A DNA stretch of 64,000 nucleotides from positions 1 through 64,000 of the forward strand of contig CAZOOR010000005.1 in assembly GCA_964581505.1 (NCBI GenBank). The letters are read 5' to 3'. The stretch comes from CAZOOR01 sp964581505. Its GTDB lineage: Bacteria; Bacteroidota; Ignavibacteria; Kapaibacteriales; UBA2268. Within the stretch, counting starts at the first letter, position 1, and each line of letters opens with the position of its first letter. The translations under genes were made by a program, and so were the position numbers. Shown here piece by piece: positions 61,470-64,000 of the stretch. The notes beneath the pieces were generated by a model. The model made no database searches. It was not told the DNA's origin and was given only the letters and a program-made list of their open reading frames with translations.

Positions 61470-62144
61470 ATGCGTATGGCAAAACTTTTCTGGTTGCCAA
61501 CTATGCTGTTGATTATATCCATAGTCTATTCGCGTATGAATTCCGATATTAGCTATTCACCCGAACAAGTTGTAGCGTTTTCTCACAAAGTACATTCGGG
61601 AGATTATCAAATCAAATGCCTATTCTGCCATACACAAGCCGAGAGTAAATCATTCTCGCCGATACCTACAACGCGAACCTGTATGGTTTGCCATGTTGCA
61701 TTGCGGAGCGAGTCCGAAGCGATAAAACCACTTGCGGATAGCTACGATACGGGACGTCCTCTACACTGGATTCGTATCTACAAACTCCCCGAATATGCAA
61801 AATTTAACCACGATATTCATTTAGCGGCAAATATTGACTGTTCATCTTGTCATGGTAATGTGGAAAAAATGGAAAAGACAAAACACAAACGTGATTTTAC
61901 TATGTCTTGGTGCATCGATTGTCATCGTAAACCTATTGAGAATATTATCCCGAGCCGCGAAATAAGCGGGATTTTCGTTCAACCTTCAAATCAATTTCAA
62001 TCATTAGTTCAGGCTCAATTTCACCCGAAAACAAAGCCGGCTTACGGTGCTTATATTAATGAACAAGTATTTAACAAATATGGAATTAAATCGGCGAAAC
62101 AGCCGGACAGAGGTCCCGAGAACTGTTCCGCTTGTCATTATTGA
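61470..62144 (+). CDS. actA: Pentahaem cytochrome c subunit of alternative complex III
   Basis: ActA is the multihaem subunit of ACIII, the quinol:electron-acceptor oxidoreductase that replaces cytochrome bc1. The protein has one N-terminal helix (KLFWLPTMLLIISIVYS) and five CxxCH haem sites: CLFCH, CMVCH, CSSCH, CIDCH and CSACH. The segment SYSPEQVVAFSHKVHSGDYQIKC is typical of ActA. I set the start at the ATG at 61470 (224 aa); a TTG at 61443 and an ATG at 61476 are alternatives. The actB gene starts 2 bases after its stop, matching the usual order actA-actB. Confidence 0.92.
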   Translation: MRMAKLFWLPTMLLIISIVYSRMNSDISYSPEQVVAFSHKVHSGDYQIKCLFCHTQAESKSFSPIPTTRTCMVCHVALRSESEAIKPLADSYDTGRPLHWIRIYKLPEYAKFNHDIHLAANIDCSSCHGNVEKMEKTKHKRDFTMSWCIDCHRKPIENIIPSREISGIFVQPSNQFQSLVQAQFHPKTKPAYGAYINEQVFNKYGIKSAKQPDRGPENCSACHY

Positions 62145-62146
62145 TT

Positions 62147-64000
62147 ATGCAAAGACGTGATTTTATCATATCGCTTTCCTCTGCAATAGCAACCATAGCC
62201 ACGGCTTGCCGTAAGCCTGTGCATAAAATTATTCCTATGGTTATGCCTGATGAAATTAGTCAAACAGGCGAGGCGGTTTATTATAATACTATTTATCCCC
62301 ACTATGGAATACCTTATGGTATCAGTGTGAAAACTCGCGAAGGACGCCCGATAAAAATTGAGGCAAATCCCTTATCGCCAATTAATCCCAATGGTACAAA
62401 CGCAACTATTCAGGCGGCTATCTATTCTCTATATGCTCCGCCGCGTTTCAGAAAAGCAATTGTAAATAATTCAGAAATCGAATTAAATACTGCACTGAAT
62501 CATATCGAAGATAAAATATCACAACATAAGGATAATGCTAATATCCTTATACTTAGCGAGCATAGTAATTCACTGATATTAAAGAAATTGAAAAATGTTC
62601 TTAGTAATAGAATGCAATCAGTTCGGTTCTTTGAGTTTCCTAGCACAGCCGAAGCGGATATTCCTTTGTCATTTTTTGATACTATTTCTTCAGGCAAAAA
62701 GAAGAAATATATTATTTCGCTTGGTGCCGATTTACTCGGTTCATCAAAATACTCAATTTTGTTTCAGCATCATTTATTCGCTCAAGACGCAAATAATAAT
62801 ATTGAGATTTTAACGGCAGAACCTATGCTTAGCCAAACAGGCATAGGCTCTTCAATACGCGAAACACGCAATCCTAATGAATTAGAAATGCTTGCGGCAC
62901 TTATTTTACAGAAAATAAGCAAGAATAAATCAATATCAACTCCGCCATTTCCCATAATTCCGCGTGAATACAGCTACCTCAATAATTCCCAAATAATTAA
63001 ACTAATTGAGCAAGAACCCGATGCAGAATTCTTCCTTTTCTGTGCCGATTATTTAAGCGATATATCGCAAGCAATAGCAAGTAAAATCAATGGTTTTGCC
63101 AATATTTTACAAACTGCCCGTTATTTGAATGAACGCAAACGACTGGAAAACAGTATATCAAAAAACAGCTTGCTTATCTTTCTCGAGTATAATCCATATT
63201 ACTCAGATATGGCAGTTGCTCGCATTGCAGATTCGCTGCCAAAGCAGAATAGAATTGCTTTATCGCAATACTATGATGAGACAGCCGCTAACTCCGGCAT
63301 ACATATACCTGCAAGTAATTTCCTTGAAAATTGGGACTTGCTCAAATATCATGCTGATAATAAATTATTTATCCAACAGCCGGTAGTTCAAAAATTAAAC
63401 AAGCATTCCATATCATCACTTGATTTCTTGCTAAGGCTCTTTACTAATCGGAATGCAGAGTTCAGCGATGAATATTTATATTTACGTAAAGTCGTTAATC
63501 TTGATAGAATAACTTGGAGAAAAGCATTACAAACAGGTCATTTTCCCCCTACCAATCAAGACATATTTGGAGATACTGTACAGGATACAAGTCTCGCTTA
63601 TACTCAACTTCATCATTTTGATTTACAAAGTAATAATAATGCTATTAGCCTTATTGTTATTCCGTCCGTATATCAATATTACGGACTTGAACCCGATAAT
63701 CCCTACTTGCAGGAACTGCCCGACCCGCTGAGCAAGCTGAGCTGGAATAATGCGGCAATGCTCGGCAAACGGATTGCCGATAAGTTTAATTTAGCACAAG
63801 GAAGCATTATCAGTATTTCCATTGCCGGTAAAACAATAGAACTCCCCGTATATATTTGTAAATCTTGTTCAGATGATGTTATTCTCGTTGAAGCAGGATT
63901 TGGGGCAAGAACAAATAATGTTCATTCGGAAATCGGAACAAATATTATGCAAATATTGCCCGATAAATTTAATTTGCTACTCTCGGATATTTCTATAAGA
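62147..64000 (+). CDS. actB: ActB, molybdopterin-oxidoreductase-like subunit of alternative complex III (partial)
   Basis: The frame starts at an ATG 2 bases after actA and stays open to the window edge (at least 618 codons). The N terminus MQRRDFIISLSSAIATIATACRKPVHKIIP is a twin-arginine-type signal with a lipobox-like ATAC, as in ACIII ActB. It continues with YYNTIYPHYGIPYGISVKTREGRPIKIEANPLSPI, the molybdopterin-like domain, and reaches PDPLSKLSWNNAAMLGKRIADKF near residue 525. Like other ActB it lacks the Cys of the first Fe-S cluster in the molybdopterin domain. The C-terminal iron-sulfur part lies beyond the window. The molybdopterin part looks shorter than usual. Confidence 0.88.
   Translation, partial: MQRRDFIISLSSAIATIATACRKPVHKIIPMVMPDEISQTGEAVYYNTIYPHYGIPYGISVKTREGRPIKIEANPLSPINPNGTNATIQAAIYSLYAPPRFRKAIVNNSEIELNTALNHIEDKISQHKDNANILILSEHSNSLILKKLKNVLSNRMQSVRFFEFPSTAEADIPLSFFDTISSGKKKKYIISLGADLLGSSKYSILFQHHLFAQDANNNIEILTAEPMLSQTGIGSSIRETRNPNELEMLAALILQKISKNKSISTPPFPIIPREYSYLNNSQIIKLIEQEPDAEFFLFCADYLSDISQAIASKINGFANILQTARYLNERKRLENSISKNSLLIFLEYNPYYSDMAVARIADSLPKQNRIALSQYYDETAANSGIHIPASNFLENWDLLKYHADNKLFIQQPVVQKLNKHSISSLDFLLRLFTNRNAEFSDEYLYLRKVVNLDRITWRKALQTGHFPPTNQDIFGDTVQDTSLAYTQLHHFDLQSNNNAISLIVIPSVYQYYGLEPDNPYLQELPDPLSKLSWNNAAMLGKRIADKFNLAQGSIISISIAGKTIELPVYICKSCSDDVILVEAGFGARTNNVHSEIGTNIMQILPDKFNLLLSDISIR

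Noticed and set aside
61424..61552. Short plus-strand frame starting MKTDIYFDS, overlapping the actA start
   Set aside because: Out of frame with actA, covers its signal helix, and looks like a chance frame.

Overview
The window looks like the chromosome of a Gram-negative member of the Bacteroidota/Ignavibacteriota side of the FCB group (Kapabacteria-like is my best guess; rank uncertain). Evidence: a short primary sigma factor of about 286 aa with no region 1.1, repeated TAnnTTTG -7 boxes upstream of genes, outer-membrane and Lpt functions, and an alternative complex III (ActA/ActB) at the right edge. Composition is AT-rich. A 100-base run of N shows that the sequence is a scaffolded draft.

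Layout. 1-9.4 kb: a minus-strand transcription/translation operon, nusA-infB-rbfA-truB-ribF-rpsO-pnp, with an intrinsic terminator inside the nusA leader. 9.4-16.2 kb: glutaryl-CoA dehydrogenase, an amidohydrolase, a ferredoxin, two glycosyltransferases, a Tat-type class V aminotransferase and a TolB-like secreted protein. 16.2-18.3 kb: Nif3-like gene, zinc-ribbon gene and the RNase P RNA gene. 18.5-31.8 kb: an outer-membrane barrel, dnaB, a TPR protein probably starting at ATT, rsmE, a 7TM-HD phosphodiesterase, a XerC/D recombinase, an LptF/G permease, an M48 lipoprotein, pyrF, DUF2851, ybeY, smg and tRNA-Arg(CCT). 32-38.5 kb: a SulP transporter with a coiled-coil insertion, a one-polypeptide restriction-modification enzyme with a mosaic specificity domain, and a DUF559 nuclease gene embedded in palindromic repeats. 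38.6-48.9 kb: an eight-gene minus-strand operon encoding relatives of the mycobacterial D-arabinofuranose donor pathway (HAD-UbiA, DprE1, DprE2), UDP-galactopyranose mutase, a Wzx-like flippase, a GH57 enzyme, a GT-C glycosyltransferase and an EamA transporter. 49-58.5 kb: DUF3467, TPR protein, RlpA-like protein, lipA, rpoD, S41 protease, glyS and argD. 58.6-59.8 kb: a small conserved-looking protein and a two-gene module of a 48-aa charged protein plus a 207-aa PARP-like ADP-ribosyltransferase-fold protein. 59.9-64 kb: a radical SAM protein, then actA and the start of actB.

The two best candidates for something new are the D-arabinofuranose/galactofuranose operon (38.6-48.9 kb) and the small-protein/ADP-ribosyltransferase module (58.9-59.75 kb). 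The DUF559/palindrome cluster next to the restriction-modification gene is third.
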